Source of the DNA: an uncultured Roseivirga sp.
GTDB taxonomy: Bacteria; Bacteroidota; Bacteroidia; Cytophagales; Cyclobacteriaceae
Direction: 5' to 3'
NCBI GenBank assembly: GCA_947493005.1
Contig: CANLOY010000013.1
Span: forward strand, 1-62,891
Length of the DNA: 62,891 nucleotides
Below, piece after piece: positions 16,996 through 30,300 of this stretch. Numbering within the stretch: position 1 is the stretch's first letter; every line of letters starts with the position of its first letter. The notes under the pieces were generated by a model. The model worked only from the letters and a program-made list of their open reading frames with translations, did not search any database and was not told where the DNA came from. The translations under genes and the position numbers were made by a program.

Positions 16996-17709
16996 ATGCA
17001 CACAGTTCTTTCTTGCGTAGTGATTGATAATGTTGAACGTAGTACTGAAATCAGTGCTTCTTTGCGTAAACTCTTATACTTAAAAATAGTGGGAGTCTTT
17101 GATGAAAGAGCTTTAGCTGAAGCAACAATTGTTGAGCAAAAACCCGATATAATTATTGTGAATGCGGATTTCATAGCAAACTCAGCTTTTGATTTTCCAA
17201 AAATGGATTTTTATAACCCTGACATACTGGTTATAGGTGGCGATGAAAAAGAGTCAAAGAAATGGTTTCAGGGAATGAAGGTTTTCTATATGTCTAAAGA
17301 TTTTTTGAATAAAGAAGGCTTCTCAGTTTTTGAACAACTTTTGAATAATCATATAAAGTTATCAGCTATGCGAAACATTTCTTCTAATAAGAGTATGCAT
17401 CATATTTTTGTAAAATCTGATGGTATGTTTTTAAGGTTGGCATTTGATGATATTGAATATGTAAAAGCCTATGGAGAGTATGTCAAAATTCACAATAATG
17501 GAAGGTGGTCTTTGGCAAACTGTACTATGAAATCACTTGAAGAAAAATTACCACAGAGACTGTTCTGTCGAGTACATAAATCATATATAGTTCGATTAGA
17601 TAGAATTAATAGTTTTGATTCAACTCATCTTCAACTTTCGGATACGGTAATTCCTATTGGTAGGGGACATAAGGCGCAATTTGAAAGTGCAATTACTAAA
17701 ATCTCATAA
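16996..17709 (+). CDS. LytTR regulator with non-phosphorylatable receiver
   Basis: This 237-residue protein has an N-terminal receiver-like fold and a LytTR domain (about residues 133-237). In the receiver the acceptor place reads IIIVNADF, so the expected Asp after the third strand is Asn, and the acidic pair is reduced to one Asp (VVIDN). It should therefore not be switched by phosphorylation in the usual way. The LytTR part has IEYVKAYGEYVKIHNNG, CRVHKSYIVRLDRINSF and VIPIGRGHKAQFE. It is the regulator nearest to the giant surface-protein gene (489 bp upstream, same strand) and the best candidate for its direct control, by position only. Confidence 0.87.
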   Translation: MHTVLSCVVIDNVERSTEISASLRKLLYLKIVGVFDERALAEATIVEQKPDIIIVNADFIANSAFDFPKMDFYNPDILVIGGDEKESKKWFQGMKVFYMSKDFLNKEGFSVFEQLLNNHIKLSAMRNISSNKSMHHIFVKSDGMFLRLAFDDIEYVKAYGEYVKIHNNGRWSLANCTMKSLEEKLPQRLFCRVHKSYIVRLDRINSFDSTHLQLSDTVIPIGRGHKAQFESAITKIS

Positions 17710-18198
17710 GTCCTAAAGTCAAAATCACATAAGTTTCTTATCCAGAAATTACGCAGTTGAAATTGGGTTTTACTGAGTTTGTCAGCTTTTTCTAATAGTC
17801 CAAATGAGCTTTTCTACATTTATATCAGGACACGAGAATAGACGATTCCGACAATCAAAAGTCAAGTCCGAATGTTTAGGTAAATTATGTTTCTGTATGC
17901 CAATATAGGAACGAAGAAAGTCTGCCCCCTGGTGGGCTTTTTTTTTGCCCGTTTTTATCTGTATGCCTCTTAAAATGTACAATTACAGGCTGTAAATCGG
18001 TATTTTTCTTACTTCACTCCTCAATGTCGTTCATACGAATTCTGTGCTGTTTGTAACCAAATAAGGGAGGTTCAACCCTTAAAATCATCTGAAAGAAGGC
18101 TAATAGGCAATTTAGAAGCTAGACAGGTAAAGTTATGTCCAATTCAATTGGCTGACTTGATCCTTTCAAAAAAGATTAAAGCGCTAATACCGTAGTAT
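17710..18198. other. 489-bp leader region of the giant gene
   Basis: No gene is seen. It holds a short terminator candidate (17924-17946), a TAAGGG/CCCTTA hairpin (18062-18081) and the palindrome CCAATT-C-AATTGG (18139-18151), 47 bp before the giant gene's ATG. I find no exact TAnnTTTG element, which hints at an alternative sigma factor or an activator-dependent promoter. Confidence 0.55.
17924..17946 (+). terminator. short GC hairpin and T-run after LytTR gene 4
   Basis: GCCC and GGGC form a 4-bp stem with a 6-base loop, followed by nine T. The stem is short but the T-run is strong. Confidence 0.55.
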
Positions 18199-18348
18199 AT
18201 GAAAGCATTTTACAAAAAGAGGAACTCGTCAGTTTCCTCACTCCGAAACAACAGTACAATAAACAGTCGAGGTTCCAGAATTAAGAGGTTAGCTTCTTTG
18301 TGGAGCCTGGCCTTAATTTCAGGTAGTCTTCTATCTTCTGCAACATCG
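18199..18348 (+). other. signal peptide of the giant protein
   Basis: A long basic N region of about 30 residues precedes a hydrophobic core LASLWSLALISGSLL and small residues SSATS before likely cleavage. The N region is longer than usual. A later start is unlikely because no further Met precedes the core. Confidence 0.75.
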
Positions 18349-21300
18349 CCAGAAGCGCTGGTCGAAAACTCAGGAACTTTGGACAGCTCAGTTACACCAT
18401 CTTTAATAGATGTTACTGGAACCATTTCAGTTGGTGATATTAGCCCGGGTTCTAAACTGGACATTACAATAGTCGATGTAGACTTAAATGTTAGCGGGGC
18501 TATTCGAGAAACTGTTTCTGTTCAGGTGAAGAATACAACAACCAATGAGGTTGAAAATGTAACCTTGACCGAAACATCGACAGACTCAGGTATCTTTTCT
18601 GGTTCATTGTCTACTGCTTATGGTATTAGTGGAGGTGCAGACAATGATGGAACACTGGTAGCTCAGGTTGGTGAAACAGCTCAGGTTACTTACAGTGATG
18701 CGCTTAATAATAGTGGCAGTACAGAGGACGTAATAAGTAATGCTACATTCATTAGTAGCCCAGGAGGAGTATTTTCACCAGATACTCAGGCAAACGGAGT
18801 TGCCTTTGAGTTATACGATGGGGTGGATGCTACACCAGAAGACGGTATTTCTGGTACTTTAAAACAAACTGGTTATGTGGATGATCTGACGGATCCACAG
18901 AATCTGTTTCTCAATGAAATTTCAGATAACTTTTCACTTATACTAAAGACAAACCTTGAAATCACCACTGCTGGTGATTATCTATTCAGGTTTTTAAACC
19001 TTGATGACGATGCAGCTCTATTTATCAATGGAGTTTTAGAAATATCTGGTGATGCAGGCACCCCAACTAGTGGGCTTGTAAATTTAACCTCTGGCCAACA
19101 TTCAATAGAGATAAGGTATAGCGAAGGCACTTCAGGCCAAGCACTCAATTTAGAGTATAGCGGACCAGATAATAGTAGTATATATGGAGCTATTCCAGCT
19201 AACAAATTATTCTTAGATGATGCAGTATTAAGTGCATGGTATAAAACTAATAATGGAGTTACTGATACAGGTGATGGTACCAATGCCACAGCTTGGGCAG
19301 ATGCTTCTCAGAATAGCAACGATCTCAGTCTGGCACTTGGAACACCTACCAGTTATACAACTACTGGGAATCAACTAATGAATTTCAATCCTAGTATAGA
19401 CTTTCAGGATGATCAGATGGAAGGCTCGGATGATGTCAATGGCCTGGCATTCGGTCAGGCAGGAAAAACAGTCTTTTCGGTGATTACGAAAAGTACTTTC
19501 AATTCTGGGAATGGATGGATTACCGGTATTGGTAAGGATGGAACGAATTCTGCTTCCTTTGGTCTGTTTACTTTTGAAGATGATCTTGAACTAAGTGCGT
19601 GGATTAGTGACGTTAATGAGCCCGACTTTTTTACGCAAAGCAATTTTCCATATCTAATCACAGGTACTTATCAGAATTCAGGAATTACAGCTTCTAATAA
19701 TGCGACACTTTTTGAAAGTGGAAAACAACTGAAACAGGAAACAAGAACTTGGAATACAGAAACCAATGCCAACGAAGATATTTCCGTAGGAGTAAATAAC
19801 AATAATAATGGAGACGGACATGATGGTAAGATCATGGAAGTTATTCATTACCCTTGGTCGCTTTCGGCAAATGAAAGGCAAAGAGTAGAAAGTTATCTGG
19901 CGATTAAATACGGAATAACACTGGATCAAACATCATCTACCGATTACCTGGCTTCTGATGGTACTATTTTTTGGGATGCTGCCACTAATGGCGATTACAA
20001 ACACGACATATTTGGTATTGGTAGAGATGATAAATCTGGCCTAGATCAAAGAGTTTCCAAGTCTGTTAATTCAACGGAAATAATTACCGTTGCATTAGAC
20101 GATGACTTTACTAGTCCGAATAATGATGCTGGAAGAACAACAACGCTTTCCAGTAATAAGCAGTTTTTAATGATCGCCAACAATGGTGGTCTTTTACATG
20201 CACAGCCCAATGAACTCGACCTTACCAATTACAACGCACGTTTGATTCGTGAATGGAAAGTAGAGAATACAGGTAGCGTAGGTGCCGTTAATCTTAAGTT
20301 TGAAGGCTTTGATGATAATTGGTCCCTGATTACTACCACAGATGGAGACTTTTCTACTGGTATTAGCACAGTAGGCGCATTAGACAGTGATGGAGAAATT
20401 ACAGGAGTTACTCTGACAGATGGAGTAACTTTTACTTTGGCCAAATTTGAAGCTTCACCAGGTGGAGTATCTACAAACCTGACAGCTTGGTTTAAGGCCA
20501 ATGCAGGAACTACCAATGGTGGTTCACCTGTACTTGGAGGAAACATTGATAGCTGGGCTGGGCAGAGTAATACTGCTGTAGTAACTGATGATATTAATGG
20601 AGATCCTGCGGTTGTGGCTGGTAATCTGGGGATTAACTTTAACCCATATATAGAATTTGATGGCAATGATGCCATGCGTACAAATGCCGATGTTCCTTAT
20701 ACTACATATTTCAACGATGTAAATGACGACAATACTGTTTTCATTGTAAAACGATCTACAGGAGGTAATGTCGAAGCAGCATTTGAAGCAGAGGTTTCCG
20801 GGATAGACCGTGCAGGGTATTTCGAAAGGAATGGAGATTTCCAGAGAGTTGATTTTGGAAATCCGGCTACTTCGGTGCTCGGTTCAACAACTTCTATTAA
20901 TAACAGGTTTGTAATTGGCAGACAAGATATATCCGCAGGTGATTTGAAACTGTATTTAGACGGTAGGTTGGAATTTAGTGAAACCACTTTTAATTCTTTA
21001 TCAGGTGCTGCCGATGGAAGGCTTGGTTTTGGAGCCCGTCCGACTAATTTTACCAGCCCTTCAACAGTAGATATCGCAGAATATATTATTTATAGCTCTG
21101 ATATCTCCGCCAACCAAATTCAAAGGGTCGAATCCTATCTGGCCCTCAAATATGGTATTACACTCGACCAGTCTACTCCAACCGACTACCTGGCTTCAGA
21201 TGGAACAGTGATTTGGGATGCAAACAACAATTCAGGTTATAATGGCAATATTTTCGGTATTGGTCGTGACGATGATGCGGAGTTAGATCAGCGTATTGGT

Positions 21301-24300
21301 AAATCCATCAATTTCGGGGGAATACTTACTGTCGCTTTGCAAAATGATTTTGTATCGGCTAACAACAATGTAGGTAGAACCACAGTACATTCATCGGATA
21401 AGCAATTTTTGATTTTTGCGCACAATAATGAAGCATTGGTAAGCCAGGCCGAAGAACTGGACAATACGAACTATACTGTTAGGCTTTCCCGTGAATGGAA
21501 AGTAGAAAACATTGGTGGTGTAGGAGCTGTCAACCTTAAGTTTGAAGGCTACGATGACAGTTGGTCTTTGATCAAAACTTCAAACGGAGACTTTTCTAGT
21601 GGAATTACACCTTTAGGTCCTTTGAGTGCTAGCGGTGAAGTTACCGGAGTAACCCTTCTCGATGGTGAAGTTATTACACTAGCTAAGCTAATAACAGCAC
21701 CCGGAGGGGTGATTGCAACCACCTCTTCAGTAAATGGGGTGGCTTATAAATTATACAGTGGATATGACAGTACTCCGGAAGATGGAATATCAGGTGTATT
21801 AAAACAAACAGGTTATCTAGATGATTTAACAGATCCTCAAAACCTGTTTTTGGATGAAATTGGAGATGCCTTTTCATTGGTATTAAATACCAACCTTGAA
21901 ATTACAACAGGTGGAAATTACCAGTTCCGATTCAATGGACTGGACGATGATGCTGCGCTATTCATTGATGGAGTGTTACAGTTAAAAGGAGATGGAGGTA
22001 CGCCAGTTAGCGGTACTATTAATCTAAGTTCGGGAACACATACACTCGAATTGAGATATAGTGAAAATACTATCTCAGAAGCTATTAACCTTGAATACAG
22101 CGGCCCAGATAATAGTGATACTTTTGGGGCTATTCCTGCAACAAAACTTTTTGTAGACGGAGCGCAATTAAGTGCATGGTACAAAGCAGATAGTGGAGTA
22201 ACCAATAGTGGAGAAGGAACTAACGCTACTGCCTGGACAGATGCTTCAGACAATGGAAACGACCTTTCATTAGCAACAGGAACGCCACTCAGTTATGTAA
22301 ATACTTCAGGTGAATTGGTCAACTTTAACCCTGTAATAGAATTTGCAGATGATCAATTAGAAGGCCCTGATGATGCCAATGGTCTGGCACTGGGACAAGC
22401 CGGAAAAACAGTATTTTCAGTAGTGACCAAAACGACATTCAATTCAGGCACCGGATGGATAACCGGAGTTGGGAAAGATGCAACCTCTGCAGGTTTTGGA
22501 CAATATACTGCCCTGGACGACCTTGTTTTTGCATCCAATAGCAATAATGTTGCATCAGCTGACTTTTTTACACAGAGCAACAAAGCCTATTTACTGGAGG
22601 GAACCTATCAGAATACAGGTGTTTTGGGAAGCAACAATGCCATACTGTATGGCAACGGTTTGCAATTGGCCGCAGAAACCAAGACATGGAATACAGAGCT
22701 GAATGATGATGAAGATATTTCTGTGGGTGTGTTCAATGATGGCACTGATGGTCATGATGGTAAAATCATGGAAGTAATCCATTACCCATGGACACTATCT
22801 GCTACCGAACGCCAAAAGGTTGAAAGTTATCTGGCTATCAAATATGGTATTTCTTTAGACCCCGCAACAGATTACATAGCATCTGATGGTACAGCATTCT
22901 GGAGTGCTGCTGGTAACCCAGGGTATACCAATGACATTTTTGGCATTGGTCGTGATGACAGGTCTGCACTGGACCAAAGGGTTTCAAGATCCGCGAATAC
23001 AGATGACATTTTAACGGTAGCTCTGGATGCAGACTTTACCAGTGCCAATGCTGATGGTGGAAGAACTACCACATTGACAGATAAGCAATTCTTGATGATT
23101 GCTAACAATGATGGGCTGATTGAAGCACAATCCAGTGAGTTGGATTTGACTAATTATAATGCCCGTTTAATAAGAGAATGGAAAGTACAGAATACGGGAA
23201 GCGTAGGAACAGTCAATTTGAAATTTGAGGGTTATGACGACAACTGGGCATTGATTACCTCTACCGATGATAATTTTTCCTCAGATATAGTTACAATAGG
23301 CACATTGAGTGCCGATGGAGAAATCTCTACAATACTTGCAGATGGTGTTTATTTTACCCTTGCCAAGTTTGAACAAGCACCGGGAGGAGTTTCTACAAAT
23401 CTTACAGCCTGGTTTAAAGCCGATGCTGGTGCACCAGCGAGTGGTGCCATCACCAATTGGGCCGGGCAAAGCAACCATGAAGTTGCTCTAGATGAAATTA
23501 CAGGAGACCCTGCCGTAGTAGCAGGAGATGCAGGTGTAAACTTTAACCCTTATGTGGAGTTTGATGGCAATGATGCCATTAGAACATCCACTACAACTCC
23601 ATATACCAATTACTTCAATCCATTTAACGATAAAAACACCATTTTCTTTGTGAAGAAATCTACCGCAGGAACAGTAGAAGGTGGTTATGATGTGACCAGC
23701 GGAAACTTGGATCGTGCCGGTTTCTTTGAAAGGTCGGGCAACTTCCAGAGAACAGACTTTGGTAATGGTTATGCATCCGTAACGGGTAGCATAGACATCA
23801 ATGATCGGTTTGTAATTGCCAGGCAAGATGTAGATACCAATTTGGAGCTGTACCTGAACGGTGCCTCGGACGGAACAATAGCTGTTAATACCCTGGCAGG
23901 TGCTACGGACGCCAGGCTCGGATTTGGTGCCCGCCCTCATAACTTCGCAAGCTTCTCTACAGTAGATGTGGCAGAGTATATCATTTATAGGTCCGATATT
24001 TCTGAAACCCAAATTCAGCAGGTAGAATCTTACCTTTCATTGAAATACGGTATCACATTTAATAAAGATTACCTAGCTTCTGATGGTAGTACATTCTGGG
24101 CGGATAATGGAGATTATTCAAGCGATGTTTTTGGTATTGGTAGGGATGATAATGCAGGGCTGGATCAGCGTGTGTCAAAGTCTATTAATGACGGTACCAT
24201 CCTTACAGTTGCTCTAGATAACAATTTTACTTTGGCCAATAATGATGCAGGGCGCACCACAGCGCATACGAGTGATCGACAATTCTTAGTAATAGCCAAT

Positions 24301-27300
24301 AACGGAGGTTCTACATTCTCACAAACAACCGAACTCGATTTAACAGATTTCAATGAACGCCTTATCCGTGAATGGAAAGTAGATAATACAGGTAGTGTAG
24401 GAACAGTAAACCTTAAATTTGAAGGATTTGACGATAGCTGGTCACTGATTACTACCTCCGATGGAGATTTTTCTGGTGGCATTGCCACAGTTGGTACATT
24501 GAGTCCCAGTGGTGTAATTACGAATGTAACCCTTGCTAATGATATGACCTTTACTTTGGCAAGATTACAAACAGGCCCCGGAGGGGTTGTGGCCAACCTG
24601 AATCTATGGCTTAAAGCCGATCAAGGTACGGGGCAAACCGTAGATAATTCAGCCATTGTGACCTGGACAGACCAGACTGAAAACAACAATGATGGTACCA
24701 TAGTAGGTACTGTGACTTATGAAACCAACGAAATCAACTTTAATCCATCCGTATATTTTGATGGTTCCAACGATTACATCACCCTACCCGATGCAGCAGC
24801 CAATGCCGGACATACACCTTATACCCTGTACTCAGTTGCAATACCGGAGAGCACGACCAGTGGTGAACAAGTAGTTTTGCAATTAGGTCCTGGAGTTAAC
24901 AATCGAGCCAATGGATTGGCAATTTCCACATTTAATAATGGTGATGTCAATAGTTTCTGGTGGAATAATAACCTGCAATCTTCTGGTGGAGTGGTAACAG
25001 CAGGTTTACCTAACATTATCAGTTCGCGCTATAATGAGGTAACCGATTTCAGGGAAACATTCCATAATTACAACCTTAAAGCTTCGGAAACGGACGGGGC
25101 ACGAAATGGTACCGCTTCCGGAAACAGGATTGGTATCAGGTCCGATTTACTGAGGGATTTCAAAGGGACTATCCCGGAAATAGCGGTTTACGATGTGGCC
25201 CTTTCCGATGTAGAAAGGCAAAGGGTAGATTCGTACCTGGCATTCAAATATGGGGTAACTATGAACGAAGACAGTCCTATTGACTATCTGGCTTCTGATG
25301 GCACCACTGTTTTTTGGGATGCTTCAGTCAATGGCCTGTATAGCCACGATATTTTCGGTATTGGCCGAGATGACAGATCAGGGCTGGATCAAAGAATATC
25401 AAGGTCCGTCAATTCTGATGCCATTATTACCGTGGCCCTTGATAATGACTTTGCGGCTGCCAACAACGATGCAGGTCGTACTACAGCACACAGCAGCGAC
25501 AAGCAATTCTTAGTGATTGCAAATAATAATGGAGCACTGTTCTCGCAAAGCAATGAGATAACTTCAGATTTCAACTTACGCATTATGCGTGAGTGGAAGG
25601 TAGACAATACTGGTGGAGTAGGACCTGTAAACCTGAAGTTCAGTGGTTACGGTGACGAATGGTCATTGATTACCACTTCAGACGGAGATTTCTCTGCGGG
25701 CATTACTACAGTAGGTCCATTGGATAACAATGGTGAGATCACTGGAGTGACATTGGCTGATGGTGTGACTTTTACACTGGCTAAAAATACATTCGGTCCG
25801 GGCGGTGTATTTACTACTGCAGACGCTACCAATGGAGTAGCTTATAAATTATACACTGGCTTTGATGCCACTCCTGAAAATGGAATTTTAGGCACATTCA
25901 AGAGTACAGGTTATATGGATAACCTGACTAATCCAGACGACTTACTGGCTAATGAAATTTCCACAAACTTCTCTTTGGTGATGAATACTAATTTGGAAAT
26001 TACCACAGCAGGAGATTATGATTTCAGGTTTACCGGGCTTGCAGGGTCGGCAGCACTTTTTATTGATGGAGTACAACAATTATCAGGTACAGAAGAAGGT
26101 GTAAATCTTGCCACAGTTGCACCAATAAATCTGGCTGCCGGATTGCATACCATAGAACTAAGGTACAGCAGGGCCACAGGCGCCACTACACTCAATCTGG
26201 AATATGATGGCCCTGATAGTGGAGATACATTTACCGCAATACCTGCAAGTACATTATTCCTGAACAGTCCCCTTTTGACTGCATGGTACAAAACCAATGC
26301 TGGAGTAACCAGTAGTGCAGAAGGAACTAACGCTACTGCATGGACAGATGCTTCAGACAATGGAAATGATCTGAGTTATGTTTTTGGTAATCCATTGCAC
26401 TACGCTACTTCTGCAACAGAGTTAATCAATTTTAATCCAGCCATTATTTTCACAAATGACAAGCTAGGAGGCTCTGATGATGCCAATGGTCTGGCATTAG
26501 GGCAATCTGGTAAAACTGTGTTTTCTGTTGTTACTAAAACTACATTTAATGTGGGTGCCGGATGGATTACAGGTATTGGTAGGGACATCACCTCTGCGGC
26601 ATTCGGCTTGTATACAGAAACAGACGATTTGCGCCTGGATGCACAGGCAGATTTTATAGAAGGTACTAACTTCTTTACCCAGAGCAATTTCCCAACACTG
26701 ATTTCAGGAACCTATCAGAACAACACAATTGAAGGGAGTAATAATGCCACTTTGTATGCCGATGGCAAACAATTGCAACAAGGTACAGAAACCTGGACAA
26801 CCCAATTGAACGACAATGAAGATATTTCCGTGGGTGTATTAAATGATGGTACGAACGGTCATGATGGCAAAATCATGGAAGTGATCCATTACCCATGGGT
26901 ACTTTCGGCCACGGAACGTCAAAAAGTAGAAAGTTATCTGGCTATCAAATACGGTATCACACTGGATCAAACTACTGGTACTGACTATCTGGCTTCAGAT
27001 GGTTCTGTCTTCTGGTCGGAAATGGCTAATGCAGGCTATAACAACGATATTTTTGGTATTGGTCGCGATGATCTTTCACAATTAGATCAGCGGGTGTCAA
27101 GTTCTGCCAATACAAGTGATGTTGTAACTGTGGCACTCGACAGTGACTTTACTAATTCCAATACCGATGGGGGTAGAACGACTGCCTTTGGTTCGGATAA
27201 GCAATTCTTAATGATTGCCAATGATGGTGGGGCATTCCTTACCCAAAGTAATGAATTGAACGATGCCAACTTCAATACAAGATTGATAAGGGAGTGGAAA

Positions 27301-30300
27301 GTTGATAATACAGGAACTGTAGGTGCAGTAAACTTAAAATTTGAAGGTTATGATAACAACTGGTCCCTGATTACTACGACTGGATCAGATTTCTCAGGAA
27401 CAGTGGTCAATCAGGGAGCTCTGAATGCCAGTGGCGAAATTTCAGGTATTACACTTACCGATGGCATGATCTTTACATTGGCCAGATTTGTGCAAGCTCC
27501 AGGTGGGGTTACAGGCAGTCTGGAACTTTGGGTAAAAGCCAATGATGGACTTACACTCGATGGTTCAAATATTCCAACTGCCTGGGCTGATCATACTGAA
27601 AACCATACTGGGGAGACAGTTGCTGGAGGAGGTAGTGCTATGGCATATACAGCTAGTGGTATTAACTTTAACCCTTATGTAACCTTTAATGATGGTACTT
27701 ATTTTCAATATACCGGATTGAATGCATTAACAGGTGCTACTTCGGCAGAAGTATTCTCCGTGCTCCAGGCCAATACCACAAACACTGTAGCTGGAGGCTT
27801 CCCTTATGAGTTTGCTGGCTTTTCAGTAGACCACGGTCAACAATATGACTTCTCTGATGGTAATATCTATGAAACATTTGGTGCAGATTTTGGATCATCG
27901 GCTGGTAGCAATGTTTGGAACCCGGCTTCTCCACCTCTTGGCGCTTCAATCGATCTGAGGTTGCCAAATATATATAACACCTATAGTGCTACTAATGATT
28001 GGGCAGCTGCTTTTAATGGAGGGGTATCTTTTACAAGTGCAACAAACACGGTCAACTTCAACAATACGGAATCAGGTAATACACTGATAGGTGCGGCAAA
28101 TGCCAGAGAGTTTATTGGAAATGTAAGTGAAATTATATTGCATAGTGCCAAACTGACTGACGAGGAACGCCAGCGAGTCAATAGTTATCTGGCTATTAAA
28201 TACGGTATTACATTAAGTCAGGCTTCTGCTACAGATTACCTGGCTTCAGACGGAAGTACCTTCTGGGATGCTACAGATAATGGTGATTATAAGGTTGATA
28301 TATTTGGTATTGGTCGTGACGACCTTTCCGATTTGGATCAGCGTGTGGCCAAGTCCATTAACTCCAGTGCAATAGTTACAGTATCACTGGACAACGACTT
28401 TACAGTAGCCAACAAGGATGCGAGCAGAACAACCGCCCACCTAAATGACAAACAGTTTTTGATGATTGCTAGTGATGGTGGTTCGCTATTCTCCCAAACC
28501 AATGAACTGGATGTAACCAACTTCAATGAAAGACTTGTCAGGGAATGGAAGGTAGATAATACAGGAAATATAGGAGCAGTTAACCTCAAGTTTGAAGGCT
28601 TTGATAATACCTGGTCTTTGATTACTACAGGTAGCAATGGGGATTTCTCAACAGGCATAACCAATGAAGGCGCCTTAGATGCTAATGGTGAAATCACAGG
28701 AGTAACCCTCACCGATGGAATGACATTTACACTGGCCAAAATAGACCAACCGGCTCCGGGTGGCGTTTCAGCCAACCTACAGGTATGGGTGAAAGCAACC
28801 GAAAACGGAGGTATTACCACCGATGGTACAGCATTGACTTCTTTGCCTAACCTTTCTGGGGATGACTTTACAGGCGTAACAGGAAATCCTACTTATGAAA
28901 ACGATGCTGATAACCTGTTGAACTTTAACCCGGTAATTGATTTTGATGGTAATGATTACTTTACCAATAGTACCACCAATTTTGGATTAACAGCACTGGA
29001 AGGTCATGCAATTACAGCTATAGGCCAGTTTAAAAGTGAGAGTCCTGCAAATGGACACCATTCATTTTTCTCTCCTCAATCAACGAATAGAGCTAATGCC
29101 TTCCACTTCCTTATGAGAGAGTCGGATGACAATATTCTTTTTAAAAGGTATAATGAAGGTTCGAATATTATCGAGGCTCCAATAACCAGAGGCCAACCTA
29201 ACCTTTTTGGAGTATCCAGAAATGCTTCAGGAGTAGGTAGTTTTTCCAACAATGGACTTTTAAGTACGGGTAATACCAATACAGGAGATTGGAATAGCGA
29301 TTCAAGGTATACCATTGGAGGCGCTCATACTGGTTTTTATGGCCTGATAGGCACCATGCCAGAAATGGTGGTGTACAATACTGAGTTAAGCGCCAACGAT
29401 CGCCAAAGGGTAGAATCTTATTTTGCCCTTAAATATGGCTTTACGCTAAATCAGGATGTAGTGACAGATTACCTGGCTTCGGATGGTACCACTACCATGT
29501 GGAATGCCACAGACAATGGCGTATACAATCACGATATTTTCGGTATAGGCAGAGACGACAGATCTGGTTTGGATCAAAGAGTATCTAAATCAGTGAATCC
29601 TGATGCAATTATTACTGTTGCACTGGACAACGATTTTACAGCCGCTAATAATGATGCAGGCAGAACAGCCTCACATGGCAGTGATAAGCAGTTCTTAGTG
29701 GTTGCTAATAACAATGGAGCACTGTTCCCACAGAGTAGCGAAATTGATATGGGTAGCTTCAACCTACGTATCATGAGAGAGTGGAAGGTAGATAACACTG
29801 GTGGAGTAGGAGCTGTCAACCTGAAATTCGAAGGCTACGGTAGTGAGTGGTCATTGATTACTACTACCGATGGAAACTTCTCCGCAGGTATTACTACTGT
29901 AGGAACATTAAATTCGGATGGCGTAATTACAGGAGTAACTTTGGCAGACGGAGTAACATTTACGCTTGCCAAAAATACCTTTGGACCGGGTGGTGTATTT
30001 ACTACAGCAAACTCAACTAACGGAGTTGCCTATAAATTATTCAGTGGATATGACGCTACACCTGAGAACGGTATTCTGGGTACTTTCAAAAGTACAGGGT
30101 ATGTAGATGATTTGACCAATCCTGATGACTTGGTACTGAATGAGATATCAGATAACTTTTCTTTAGTCTTTAACACAAATTTACAGGTTACTACCGGAGG
30201 TGATTATACTTTCAGGTTCCTGGACACAGATGACGATGCAGCATTATTTGTCAATGGTGTATTACAATTGGCAGCTGATAACGGAACATCAACAAGTGGT

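Noticed and set aside
13283-17709. The four LytTR genes as one operon
   Set aside because: Gaps of 322, 634 and 387 bp, with terminator-like hairpins after genes 1, 2 and 3, argue for separate units.
17710-18198. Riboswitch in the giant gene leader
   Set aside because: Only short hairpins are visible. I could not match the conserved core of any riboswitch class I know.
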